The notes below the pieces were generated by a model. That model was not told the DNA's origin and searched no databases. It saw only the letters and a program-made list of their open reading frames with translations. From an uncultured Collinsella sp. (GTDB lineage Bacteria > Actinomycetota > Coriobacteriia > Coriobacteriales > Coriobacteriaceae), in NCBI GenBank assembly GCA_900756765.1, contig CAAELE010000043.1, positions 1-5,065 on the forward strand: 5,065 nucleotides of DNA. Reading direction: 5' to 3'. Within the stretch, counting starts at the first letter, position 1; each line of letters opens with the position of its first letter. The translations under genes were made by a program, and so were the position numbers. Of this stretch, positions 1-5,065 are shown in pieces.

Positions 1-80
1 TAAGCGAGCAAGGTGACGTGAAAGAGGAGGGAAGCGTACTTTGGTACGCGACCGACGATTGAACGTCAGATTGCCGCTTA
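1..80. other. Nested long hairpin (structured element, may extend left)
   Basis: The whole stretch folds on itself. Positions 1-6 pair with 75-80, 8-11 with 71-74 (A7 bulged), 14-19 with 63-68 across a 2x2 internal loop, and 34-39 with 44-49 around a TTTG tetraloop. A large purine-rich internal loop (20-33 against 50-62) separates the last two helices. The outermost pair starts at base 1, so the helix may continue outside the window. The plus frame beginning at base 3 is also open until TGA at 60-62 (19 residues, reading SEQGDVKEEG then SVLWYATDD), so the tail of a plus-strand gene cannot be excluded. It could be a structured RNA, a dispersed palindromic repeat or a terminator region. The pairing is visible directly; the role is unknown. 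Confidence 0.4.
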
Positions 81-99
81 GGGGCGTTTGCAGCGTCGG

Positions 100-132
100 T
101 AGGTTACGGCGTTCTACGAACGCCGTAACCTA
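100..132 (-). terminator. Perfect inverted repeat at the 3' end of ileS, possible terminator
   Basis: Arms 100-114 and 118-132 are perfectly complementary over 15 bp with a 3-nt loop. The right arm contains the ileS stop codon (TAG on the minus strand at 130-132), so the hairpin forms exactly at the end of the message. No U-tract follows on either strand, so this is not a textbook intrinsic terminator. It may stop transcription with a factor, protect the 3' end, or serve convergent genes. The inverted repeat is certain; the terminator function is inferred. Confidence 0.45.
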
Positions 133-2931
133 CAGCGCATCAGCGCAGCGCATGCAGATATGCGCGTGGCCGTTGTACTCGCCGACGGTGGTGCGGTAGT
201 TCCAGCAACGGTCGCAGCACTCGCCCTCGGCAGCCTCGATGGCAACGGAGAGCTCCTCGCCCTGGGTCAGCTCAACATCGGAGACGATGTAGAACTCGGC
301 CAGGTCGACGGCCTTGTCGCCGGTCAGCAGCGCGTACATCTCGGCGGGGACGACCGCCTTGACGCGGACCTGCTGGCTCTTGGTGAAGGTGCCGGCGGAG
401 CGGGCATCCTCAAGGGCCTTGGTCACGACGCTACGGAGCTCGAGTGAAGCCTCGAGCACGCCCTCAAACTCGTTGGCCTCGTCGACCGTGATGGGCGACT
501 TGTACCAATCGAGCAGCGCGGCGTACTTCTGGTGATTGACGCAGCCGGCGGGCGCATAGGCCATGGCCTCGTCGACCGTGTAGGACAGGATCGGCTGCAG
601 GTCGCGCATGAGCATCGAGAAAAGCTCAGCCAGCACGGTCTGGGCGCTGCGACGCTCGAGCGAACCGGGCTTCTCGCAGTACAGACGGTCCTTCAGGGCG
701 TCGAGATACACGTTGGAGAGCTCGGTAACCACAAAGTCGTAAAGCGCACGGTAGGCGCGCGGGAACTCGTAGCTGGCGTAGGCGTCGTCGACCTCGGCCT
801 GGACCTGGGTCAGGCGGGCAACCATGAGCTTGTCGAGCGGCAGCAGGTCGGCAAAAGCGACGCCGTCGGTCTCGGGCTCAAACTGACCCTCGAGCTCGGA
901 GAGCAGGAAGCGCAGCGTATTGCGGAAACGACGGTAGGCATCGGACGTACGAGCGAGAATCTCGTGGTCGATGGAAACGTCGGAGCTGGTGTCGACGGAG
1001 GCAACCCACAGGCGGATGATGTCGGCACCCATCTCGTCACAGACCTTATTGGGATCGATGACGTTGCCGAGCGACTTGGACATCTTGCGGCCCTGGCCGT
1101 CGAGCGTGAAGCCCTGCGAGACGACTGCCTTGTACGGAGCATGGCCGTTGGCGCCCACCGAAGTGAGCAGCGAGCTCTGGAACCAACCGCGATGCTGGTC
1201 GGAGCCCTCGAGATACACGTCCGCCGGGTACTCAAGCTCGGGGCGATACTCGCAGACGGCCTTCCAGGAAACGCCGGAGTCCCACCACACGTCGAGGATG
1301 TCCTTATCGGCTTTGAGGTGATGGCCGCCGCACTTGGGGCAGACGCAAGCCTCGCCCAGGTAGCTCTCGGGAGCATCGGTAAACCAGGCGTCGGAGCCCT
1401 TCTCGTGGAAGAGCTTGATAACGGCGTCGAGCGTGGCGTCGTTCATGACCTTCTCGCCGCAGTCGGCGCAGGTGTAGCTGGGGATAGGCACGCCCCAGTT
1501 GCGCTGGCGGCTGATGCACCAGTCGGGACGCTGCTCGACCATGGCGCCAATGCGGTTGGCGGCATGGGCCGGATACCACTTGACGTTCTCGCGGACCTCT
1601 TTGCCAGCCTGCTCGCGCAAGCCGGTCTTGTCCATCGAGACGAACCACTGGTCGGTAGCACGGAAGAGCACCGGGTGCTTGCAGCGCCAGCAGTGCGGAT
1701 AGCTGTGCGTGATCTTCTTCTCGAGGACCAGGGTGCCACGCTCGCGCAGGAACTCGATGATGTGCGGGTTGGCCTCATCGGTGTCCATTCCGCTGAAGGG
1801 GCCGCCGGTGCCAAACTCCTCGCCGGTGTAGAACTTACCGTCGTCGTCGACCGGCATGCAGATGTCGGTGATGCCCTCCTTGAGGCAGGCAAAGTAGTCG
1901 TCGACGCCGTGGCCGGGCGAGTTGTGGACGATACCGGTACCGTCATCGACACCGACGTAATCGGCCAGCAGCGCCACGCCCTCAACACCGTCAAAGATCG
2001 GCTGCTTGTAGTGGATGTGGTGGAAGGTCTCGGCGGGAACCACATAGGGCTTGCCGTCGACCATAACCGGGGTGTACTCCCAGCCAAACTCCTCGCAGCA
2101 CTTGGGAGCCAGGTCCTCGAGCATGACCTCGGCACGGCCCTCGTGCTCAACGGCGACATAGGCGGCGCCGGGCTTAAGGGAAACGGCCTGGTCGGAGGGG
2201 ATGGTCCACGGCGTGGTCGTCCAGATGATAAAGTCGACCGGGCCGTCGAAGTCCTCGAGGCCGGCGGGCTTGGAAGTCATCTCAAAGCGCACGAAGATGG
2301 ACGGGCTCGTCTCGTCGGAGTACTCAATCTCGGCCTCGGCCAGCGCGGTGTGGCAGTGCTTGCACCAGTGAACCGGCTTGTGGCCGCGATAGATCATGCC
2401 CTTATCGAACATGGCCTTAAAGACCTCGATGTCGGCGGCGTCATGCTGGTGATAGAGCGTCAAATAGGGGTTGTCCCAGTCGCCGAGCACGCCCAGACGA
2501 CGGAAGCCGGCCTTCTGCAGCTCGATGTTCTCGACAGCGAACTTGTTGCAGAGCTCACGGATCTTGGCCGTGGAGGTCTGGTTGAACTTCTCGGTGCCGA
2601 GCTTCTCCTCGACCTTGTGCTCAATCGGCTGACCGTGGCAGTCCCAACCGGGAACATAGGGAACCTCATAGCCCTGCATCATCCAGTAACGGTTGATCAT
2701 GTCCTTGGAGATCTTGTTCATGGCATGGCCGATGTGGATCGGGCCGTTGGCGTACGGAGGACCGTCGTGCAGCACGAACTTCTTGTGACCCTCGTTCTTC
2801 TTCAGAACCTGCTCGTAGACCTTGTTGTCCTGCCAGTCCTTGAGTCGCTTGGGCTCGGACTTGGAAAGACCGGCACGCATGGGAAATCCGGTTTTAGGCA
2901 GATTCATCGTCTGCTTGTACTCGTTTGCCAC
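130..2931 (-). CDS. ileS: Isoleucyl-tRNA synthetase (full length, 933 aa)
   Basis: This cytoplasmic class Ia synthetase charges tRNA-Ile with isoleucine using ATP. The Rossmann catalytic domain carries the HIGH signature at residues 66-69 and KMSKS at 616-620. Between them sits the CP1 editing domain, with WTTTPWT at 237-243 and GTGIVHNSPGHGVDDY at 331-346; its conserved Asp removes mischarged valine. Several CxxC pairs in the insert (190-193, 414-417, 488-491, 531-534) look like zinc knuckles. An anticodon-binding helical region follows, and a C-terminal zinc finger has Cys905/906, 909, 926 and 929. The length and zinc tail match the bacterial IleS1 type and not the longer mupirocin-resistant IleS2 type. 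The start is GTG at 2929-2931, preceded by AAGGGG; the next ATG, eight codons in, has no ribosome binding site. The gene is monocistronic as far as visible and sits behind a T-box leader. No frameshift or missing motif was seen. Confidence 0.98.
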   Translation of the reverse strand: MANEYKQTMNLPKTGFPMRAGLSKSEPKRLKDWQDNKVYEQVLKKNEGHKKFVLHDGPPYANGPIHIGHAMNKISKDMINRYWMMQGYEVPYVPGWDCHGQPIEHKVEEKLGTEKFNQTSTAKIRELCNKFAVENIELQKAGFRRLGVLGDWDNPYLTLYHQHDAADIEVFKAMFDKGMIYRGHKPVHWCKHCHTALAEAEIEYSDETSPSIFVRFEMTSKPAGLEDFDGPVDFIIWTTTPWTIPSDQAVSLKPGAAYVAVEHEGRAEVMLEDLAPKCCEEFGWEYTPVMVDGKPYVVPAETFHHIHYKQPIFDGVEGVALLADYVGVDDGTGIVHNSPGHGVDDYFACLKEGITDICMPVDDDGKFYTGEEFGTGGPFSGMDTDEANPHIIEFLRERGTLVLEKKITHSYPHCWRCKHPVLFRATDQWFVSMDKTGLREQAGKEVRENVKWYPAHAANRIGAMVEQRPDWCISRQRNWGVPIPSYTCADCGEKVMNDATLDAVIKLFHEKGSDAWFTDAPESYLGEACVCPKCGGHHLKADKDILDVWWDSGVSWKAVCEYRPELEYPADVYLEGSDQHRGWFQSSLLTSVGANGHAPYKAVVSQGFTLDGQGRKMSKSLGNVIDPNKVCDEMGADIIRLWVASVDTSSDVSIDHEILARTSDAYRRFRNTLRFLLSELEGQFEPETDGVAFADLLPLDKLMVARLTQVQAEVDDAYASYEFPRAYRALYDFVVTELSNVYLDALKDRLYCEKPGSLERRSAQTVLAELFSMLMRDLQPILSYTVDEAMAYAPAGCVNHQKYAALLDWYKSPITVDEANEFEGVLEASLELRSVVTKALEDARSAGTFTKSQQVRVKAVVPAEMYALLTGDKAVDLAEFYIVSDVELTQGEELSVAIEAAEGECCDRCWNYRTTVGEYNGHAHICMRCADAL

Positions 2932-2935
2932 GGTA

Positions 2936-2942
2936 CCCCTTT
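2936..2942 (-). promoter_or_regulatory. Ribosome binding site of ileS, supports the GTG start
   Basis: The minus strand reads AAAGGGG four bases before GTG. The spacing is a little short, but no comparable purine run lies before the downstream ATG at 2905-2907. This decides in favour of the GTG start. Confidence 0.7.
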
Positions 2943-2974
2943 CTTGTCATGGGCGCGCACGCCCTCTGGGCACC

Positions 2975-3012
2975 AAAAAAGCGCCCGTCCCTACAAGCTG
3001 GGACGAAGCGCC
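2975..3012 (-). terminator. Attenuator terminator of the ileS T-box
   Basis: On the minus strand the arm at 3000-3012 pairs with the arm at 2980-2991, with one bulged U and G-U wobbles. The loop is 8 nt (2992-2999) and six U residues follow (2975-2980). The conserved TTCGTCCC of T-box leaders is part of the 5' arm. This is the default OFF structure when tRNA-Ile is charged. Confidence 0.87.
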
Positions 3013-3061
3013 ACAAACGGGCTGCACGCCCGCAAAAGCTCTTCGCTTAACCACCCAGCTT
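2995..3061 (-). promoter_or_regulatory. T-box antiterminator with UGGU acceptor-binding bulge
   Basis: AAGCTGGG (minus, 3054-3061) is complementary to CCCAGCTT (minus, 2995-3002), giving the antiterminator helix. The TGGT at 3050-3053 sits immediately after its 5' strand and can pair with the ACCA end of an uncharged tRNA with discriminator A73, as in tRNA-Ile. A small hairpin (about 3016-3031) lies inside the loop. The 3' strand overlaps the terminator arm, so the two folds exclude each other. Confidence 0.78.
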
Positions 3062-3189
3062 AGATGCCCTCGCCCGCGTATTCGCGCGCTCGCATCCGTT
3101 ACTCGGCTGGTCTGTCTCGACGACCATCTCGGCGATGTCTACTAAGACGAACCTGCGCGGCACGTCCGTTGGGACCGCAGCTCCGGGGT

Positions 3190-3192
3190 GAT
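3190..3192 (-). promoter_or_regulatory. T-box specifier codon AUC (Ile)
   Basis: On the minus strand the right side of the specifier loop reads GAAAATCACCCC. The codon ATC lies directly before a purine and the CCCC base of Stem I, the canonical position. AUC is an isoleucine codon and matches the downstream gene, so it should pair with the GAU anticodon of tRNA-Ile. The assignment rests on position and agreement with ileS. Confidence 0.78.
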
Positions 3193-3286
3193 TTTCATCG
3201 GTCGCATGCACGGGTTCTCAGCGCTCCCCGCTCTCTGTAGCATGCGGACGGCCGACTACTCGTCCCCATCAACGCTTATGCGCTGT

Positions 3287-3295
3287 ATAGTAACA
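3287..3295 (-). promoter_or_regulatory. Putative extended -10 promoter of ileS
   Basis: The minus strand reads TGT followed by TACTAT, an extended -10 element, placing transcription start near 3278-3280, about 10 nt before Stem I of the T-box. The -35 at 17-bp spacing (3310-3315, TTTTTC) is weak. A TTGACC lies nearby (3297-3302) but has no good -10 partner. Position relative to the leader is the main support. Confidence 0.45.
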
Positions 3296-3368
3296 CGGTC
3301 AACGCCGGCGAAAAACCCTCAACATCGGTTTCATACTTTAGAAACTTCTCGCGATCGCAAGCGCTCAC

Positions 3369-3399
3369 TTGGAGCAAAATACCTGAAAGCACTTTATCT
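3369..3399 (+). promoter_or_regulatory. Weak candidate promoter for the dehydrogenase gene
   Basis: TTGGAG at 3369-3374 and TTATCT at 3394-3399 are separated by 19 bp, longer than ideal. Start of transcription would fall close to the ribosome binding site and give a very short leader. A TATAGT at 3286-3291 is an alternative -10, overlapping the ileS promoter on the other strand, but it lacks a -35. Confidence 0.25.
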
Positions 3400-3405
3400 A
3401 ACGAA

Positions 3406-3411
3406 AGAAGG
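3406..3411 (+). promoter_or_regulatory. Ribosome binding site of the dehydrogenase gene
   Basis: AGAAGG lies five bases before ATG 3417-3419. The only other in-frame ATG nearby (codon 6) lacks such a site, so the first ATG is taken as the start. Confidence 0.75.
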
Positions 3412-3416
3412 CTGCT

Positions 3417-4499
3417 ATGCGCACGATTGGAATGAGCGACTACACCGTCGGCGAGGACTGCTTTGACGAGCTGCCCGGCGCACTGGACGAGTACGGAGCG
3501 ACCAAGGTCGCGATTATCGGTGGTAAACGAGCACTGGCAGCGGCGCTTCCCGGTATCGAAGCGGCGCTGGAGGGCACCGACGTCGAGATTCTGGAGACGC
3601 GCGTCTACGGCACCAACAGTACGCGCGCCAATATCGCCAAGGTTGTGAACTCCCCTGCCTGCCAAGAAGCCGACGTTCTTATCGCATGCGGCGGCGGCAA
3701 GGCGCTCGACACCGTCAAGACAGCGGCCATCGAGCTCAAGAAGATCGTCTTTACGGTACCGACGATCTGCTCCAACTGCTCGGCCGCGACCGCCATTGCC
3801 GTTGTCTACAACGACGACGGCTCGCTCGAGGGCTATTCGTACCCAAACCGCCCCGCGCACATCTTCATCAACCCCAAGATCATCGCCGAGGCTCCGGCGG
3901 AGTACTTCTGGGCGGGCGTGGGCGATGCCCTGTCCAAGCAGCCCGAGGTCGAGTACGCCACGAGCGCCGGCAACCTGGAGCACACCGCCGGACTTGGCCT
4001 GGCGCTCGCCCACACCTGTTCCGAGCCACTGTTTACCTATGGCGTCCAGGGTCTTGAGGACGTGCGCCAGAACCTGTCGAGCGAGGCCGTCAAGCAGATC
4101 GCGCTCGACATCGTGGTCAACACGGGCTACGTCTCCAACCTGACCAACCAAAACGATTACTACTACAACTCGAGCGTGGCGCATGCGTTCTACAACGCCA
4201 CCTGCAGCATTCCGCGCGAGGGCACCTACCTGCACGGCGAGGTCGTAAGCCTGGGCGTGCTCGTGCTGTTTGCCTATACGGGCGATACCGAGAACCTTGA
4301 GCGCTACGCCGCCTTTAACAAGCAGATGGGCCTGCCCGTGACGCTGGAGCAGGTCGGGCTTTCCGAGGACGATATCCCGGCCCTATGCGAATACGCACAC
4401 GCCACCAACGAGTGGAAGCAGGGAAACCCCGAGCCCTTCACCGACGAGAAATTCGCCGCCGCCATCAAGGCCGCCAACGCCTACGGCCACACCCTCTAG
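3417..4499 (+). CDS. Iron-containing alcohol dehydrogenase family protein, GldA/HcxA-like (360 aa)
   Basis: This is a soluble NAD(P)-dependent oxidoreductase of the group III metal-dependent alcohol dehydrogenase fold, acting on a small alcohol/carbonyl pair. The N-terminal dinucleotide-binding half has GGK at 35-37 and CGGGKALDTVK at 91-101. The helical C-terminal half has the metal ligands Asp170 (AGVGDAL), His256 (SVAHAF) and His273 (LHGE), as in glycerol dehydrogenase. The segment PTICSNCSA at 115-123 has Cys121 where GldA has the glycerol-binding Asp of STDAPCS. From memory, E. coli HcxA (YbdH), a hydroxycarboxylate dehydrogenase reducing 2-oxo acids, has PTIAATCAA there and a similar YND.G continuation. 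Length is normal for the family and there is no signal peptide or membrane segment. It is divergent from ileS, probably a single-gene unit, and closed by a strong terminator. Family membership is secure; substrate is not, and simple annotation as glycerol dehydrogenase is doubtful. Confidence 0.93.
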   Translation: MRTIGMSDYTVGEDCFDELPGALDEYGATKVAIIGGKRALAAALPGIEAALEGTDVEILETRVYGTNSTRANIAKVVNSPACQEADVLIACGGGKALDTVKTAAIELKKIVFTVPTICSNCSAATAIAVVYNDDGSLEGYSYPNRPAHIFINPKIIAEAPAEYFWAGVGDALSKQPEVEYATSAGNLEHTAGLGLALAHTCSEPLFTYGVQGLEDVRQNLSSEAVKQIALDIVVNTGYVSNLTNQNDYYYNSSVAHAFYNATCSIPREGTYLHGEVVSLGVLVLFAYTGDTENLERYAAFNKQMGLPVTLEQVGLSEDDIPALCEYAHATNEWKQGNPEPFTDEKFAAAIKAANAYGHTL

Positions 4500-4508
4500 C
4501 ACTAACCC

Positions 4509-4551
4509 AAAACCACCACAAAGGGGACAGGCACCTTTGTGGTGGTTTTTT
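4509..4551 (+). terminator. Strong intrinsic terminator after the dehydrogenase gene
   Basis: Arms 4509-4524 and 4534-4549 form a perfect 16-bp stem with a 9-nt loop (GGACAGGCA), and a run of six T begins inside the 3' arm (4546-4551). It starts 10 nt after the stop codon. The stem begins with AAAA, so it could also work on the minus strand for transcripts coming from the right. The loop and its flanks (GGGGACAGGCACC) resemble a palindromic motif dispersed in many genomes. Confidence 0.92.
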
Positions 4552-4673
4552 ATTGCTCCAACATTCAGTTCGCACTCGAACCCGATTCTATACGAGAAAG
4601 GGTCCGGGTACGTTTTTTGTTTATCGGTAATTCTGCGGAAGGACCACTCGGAACGGTAAACAGAAACGAACAG

Positions 4674-4715
4674 AGGCAGAGTACCATCGTGGTGATGGTA
4701 TCCTGCCTTTTGTTT
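4674..4715 (+). terminator. Second intrinsic terminator
   Basis: AGGCAG 4674-4679 pairs with CTGCCT 4703-4708. After an A/C mismatch, 4681-4688 pairs with 4694-4701 (one G-U), with a 5-nt loop. TTTTGTTTT follows. It lies about 125 nt after the first terminator with no protein gene between, so it is either a backup stop or the 3' end of a short RNA starting somewhere in 4552-4672. A weak helix 4580-4584 with 4605-4609, followed by six T, lies in the same interval. Confidence 0.75.
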
Positions 4716-4724
4716 TGCGGAACC

Positions 4725-4764
4725 AAGGTCGCTTTATGCGAACTTGATCGCCACTTATATGGCG
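4725..4764 (+). other. Two adjacent small hairpins upstream of the cloverleaf element
   Basis: Positions 4725-4732 pair with 4738-4745 (one mismatch, 5-nt loop). CGCCA 4749-4753 pairs with TGGCG 4760-4764 around a 6-nt loop. They sit between the second terminator and the larger structured element and may be its 5' part. No function can be read from sequence alone. Confidence 0.4.
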
Positions 4765-4779
4765 CATTGATGGCAATTG

Positions 4780-4909
4780 CTGCGTACGTGCGTACCGGGA
4801 GCCTGTACACCTCTGGTAAGGCGTAACACACTAGACTTTGTTCCAAAGTCCGTGTGCTAAGGGGGCAGGGCCCTTAGAATTCCTGTGGAGTGTGTACGCA
4901 CGTACGCAG
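4780..4909 (+). ncRNA. Cloverleaf-like structured element, unidentified
   Basis: Positions 4780-4795 and 4894-4909 are perfectly complementary over 16 bp and close a 98-nt interior. Inside, three hairpins follow one another: 4801-4804 with 4819-4822 plus 4806-4808 with 4816-4818 (7-nt loop); 4827-4831 with 4852-4856 plus 4834-4840 with 4844-4850 (TTC loop); and 4857-4863 with 4871-4877 (loop GGCAGGG). CCTG at 4882-4885 in the last linker can pair with CAGG in that loop, making an H-type pseudoknot. It matches no tRNA, SRP RNA, RNase P, tmRNA or riboswitch that I know. It may be a regulatory leader, an independent RNA, or a miniature inverted-repeat element. The strand is assigned from the downstream gene only. 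Confidence 0.45.
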
Positions 4910-4957
4910 GAAAACAGCAAATTACGCTATATCAGGGCGTTCTTTCATTGGTGAGTA

Positions 4958-4966
4958 TGGTATACA
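4958..4966 (+). promoter_or_regulatory. Putative extended -10 promoter of the right-end gene
   Basis: TGG followed by TATACA forms an extended -10 element, with transcription start expected near 4973. The -35 region (about 4938-4944) does not match consensus. If this promoter is used, the mRNA starts after the cloverleaf element and has a leader of about 40 nt. Confidence 0.4.
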
Positions 4967-4998
4967 CGGCTTAGTTCAACAAATAAGAATTTATATAT

Positions 4999-5005
4999 AA
5001 AGGAG
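4999..5005 (+). promoter_or_regulatory. Strong ribosome binding site of the right-end gene
   Basis: AAAGGAG lies seven bases before ATG 5013-5015 in an otherwise AT-only context. Its strength fixes the start codon and shows that the truncated frame is a real gene. Confidence 0.82.
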
Positions 5006-5012
5006 AATATTG

Positions 5013-5065
5013 ATGAAACTGTTTTTATGTTCGCACTTTTCAAGTGTAGGAAGTCTGATAAAGGA
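5013..5065 (+). CDS. 5' end of a gene, probably S51/PepE-like class I amidotransferase-fold protein (partial)
   Basis: Only 17 complete codons are visible, reading MKLFLCSHFS then SVGSLIK, before the window ends. This opening, a first beta strand followed by CSxF and a helix, resembles from memory the N-termini of peptidase E-like (family S51, type 1 glutamine amidotransferase-like) proteins of gut and oral Firmicutes. The catalytic Ser, His and Asp/Glu would lie beyond the window, so activity cannot be judged. The codons (TTA, TCA, AGT, ATA, TGT) differ from the GC-rich choices in ileS and the dehydrogenase, which suggests transfer from a low-GC donor. The start is well supported by the Shine-Dalgarno sequence; the family assignment is tentative. 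Confidence 0.6.
   Translation, partial: MKLFLCSHFSSVGSLIK

Larger units (their letters stand above)
2975..3270 (-). promoter_or_regulatory. T-box riboswitch, tRNA-Ile responsive, controlling ileS
   Basis: This leader senses uncharged tRNA-Ile and lets RNA polymerase read into ileS when isoleucylation is low. On the minus strand the parts come in the usual order. The Stem I base is GGGG (3264-3267) with CCCC (3185-3188). A GACGAGTAG segment (3257-3265 region) fits the loop-E side of the specifier loop. Helices 3252-3256 with 3197-3201 and 3240-3245 with 3204-3209 follow, then the AGAGAG bulge at 3231-3236 and a distal hairpin 3227-3230 with 3211-3214. Stem II lies around 3115-3175. Stem III is closed by 3092-3096 with 3063-3067. 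The T-box core GGGTGGTTAAGCG is at 3044-3056, followed by the antiterminator and terminator. This is a full-length transcription-attenuating T-box. Confidence 0.93.

Noticed and set aside
34..49. GCGTAC/GTACGC shared between the left-edge hairpin and the arms of the 4780-4909 element
   Set aside because: A six-base motif recurring in GC-rich DNA is weak evidence, and the surrounding sequences of the two elements do not match.
532..3063. 843-codon open frame on the plus strand, antisense to ileS
   Set aside because: It is the mirror of a GC-rich gene whose codon bias removes stops on the other strand. It shows no domain, runs into the T-box terminator and repeats low-complexity V/L/G/D residues.
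3276..4235. 319-codon open frame on the minus strand, opposite the dehydrogenase
   Set aside because: It is antisense to a complete enzyme with intact motifs, composition is V/G/R/D rich without a recognisable fold, and it crosses the ileS promoter region.
4561..4600. tRNA-like GGTTCGAGT on the minus strand near 4575-4583
   Set aside because: The flanking bases do not form a T stem, and no acceptor stem, anticodon arm or CCA end can be matched. It is more likely chance within a small GTTCG/CGAAC hairpin.
4539..4846. Open frames of 93-95 codons on both strands in the intergenic region
   Set aside because: They run through the terminator hairpins and the structured element, lack a ribosome binding site, and their translations look like random peptides.
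4957..4974. Five-codon leader peptide ATG GTA TAC ACG GCT TAG
   Set aside because: There is no ribosome binding site before it, and it overlaps the predicted extended -10 promoter.

Overview
The window looks like GC-rich chromosomal DNA from a gut Actinomycetota of the Coriobacteriia, probably Collinsella or a close relative. This rests on strong G/C third-position codon use, a GTG-started housekeeping gene, and a full-length T-box leader with an intrinsic terminator. A leader of that kind is typical of Firmicutes and Coriobacteriia, whereas other actinobacterial ileS leaders are shorter and act on translation. The genus is inferred from style and not proven.

Layout. Positions 1-129 hold no complete gene. 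They contain an 80-nt nested hairpin at the left edge, then a perfect 15-bp inverted repeat whose right arm includes the stop codon of ileS. The minus strand from 2931 to 130 encodes full-length isoleucyl-tRNA synthetase. Its leader (about 3280 to 2932, minus) is a T-box riboswitch in which Stem I, an AUC specifier codon, the AGAGAG bulge, Stem III, the UGGU tRNA-acceptor-binding site, the antiterminator and the competing terminator can all be read. The synthetase is therefore controlled by uncharged tRNA-Ile.

Divergently on the plus strand (3417-4499) lies an iron/zinc-dependent alcohol dehydrogenase-fold protein of the GldA/HcxA branch, with all three metal ligands but without the glycerol-binding Asp of true glycerol dehydrogenase. 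A strong intrinsic terminator follows it (4509-4551).

Positions 4552-5012 (about 460 nt) show no credible protein gene but are rich in structure: a second intrinsic terminator (4674-4715), two small hairpins, then a 130-nt cloverleaf-like element (4780-4909) closed by a perfect 16-bp stem with three internal hairpins and a possible pseudoknot. Composition then drops sharply to AT-rich DNA with an extended -10 promoter and a strong ribosome binding site. The first 17 codons of a gene resembling S51/PepE-like class I amidotransferase-fold proteins follow and are cut by the window end. This right end looks like the edge of an acquired segment.

The three genes do not form a pathway. ileS and the dehydrogenase are divergent neighbours with separate control, and the right-end gene is a separate unit. 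The least explained parts are the cloverleaf element and the left-edge nested hairpin.
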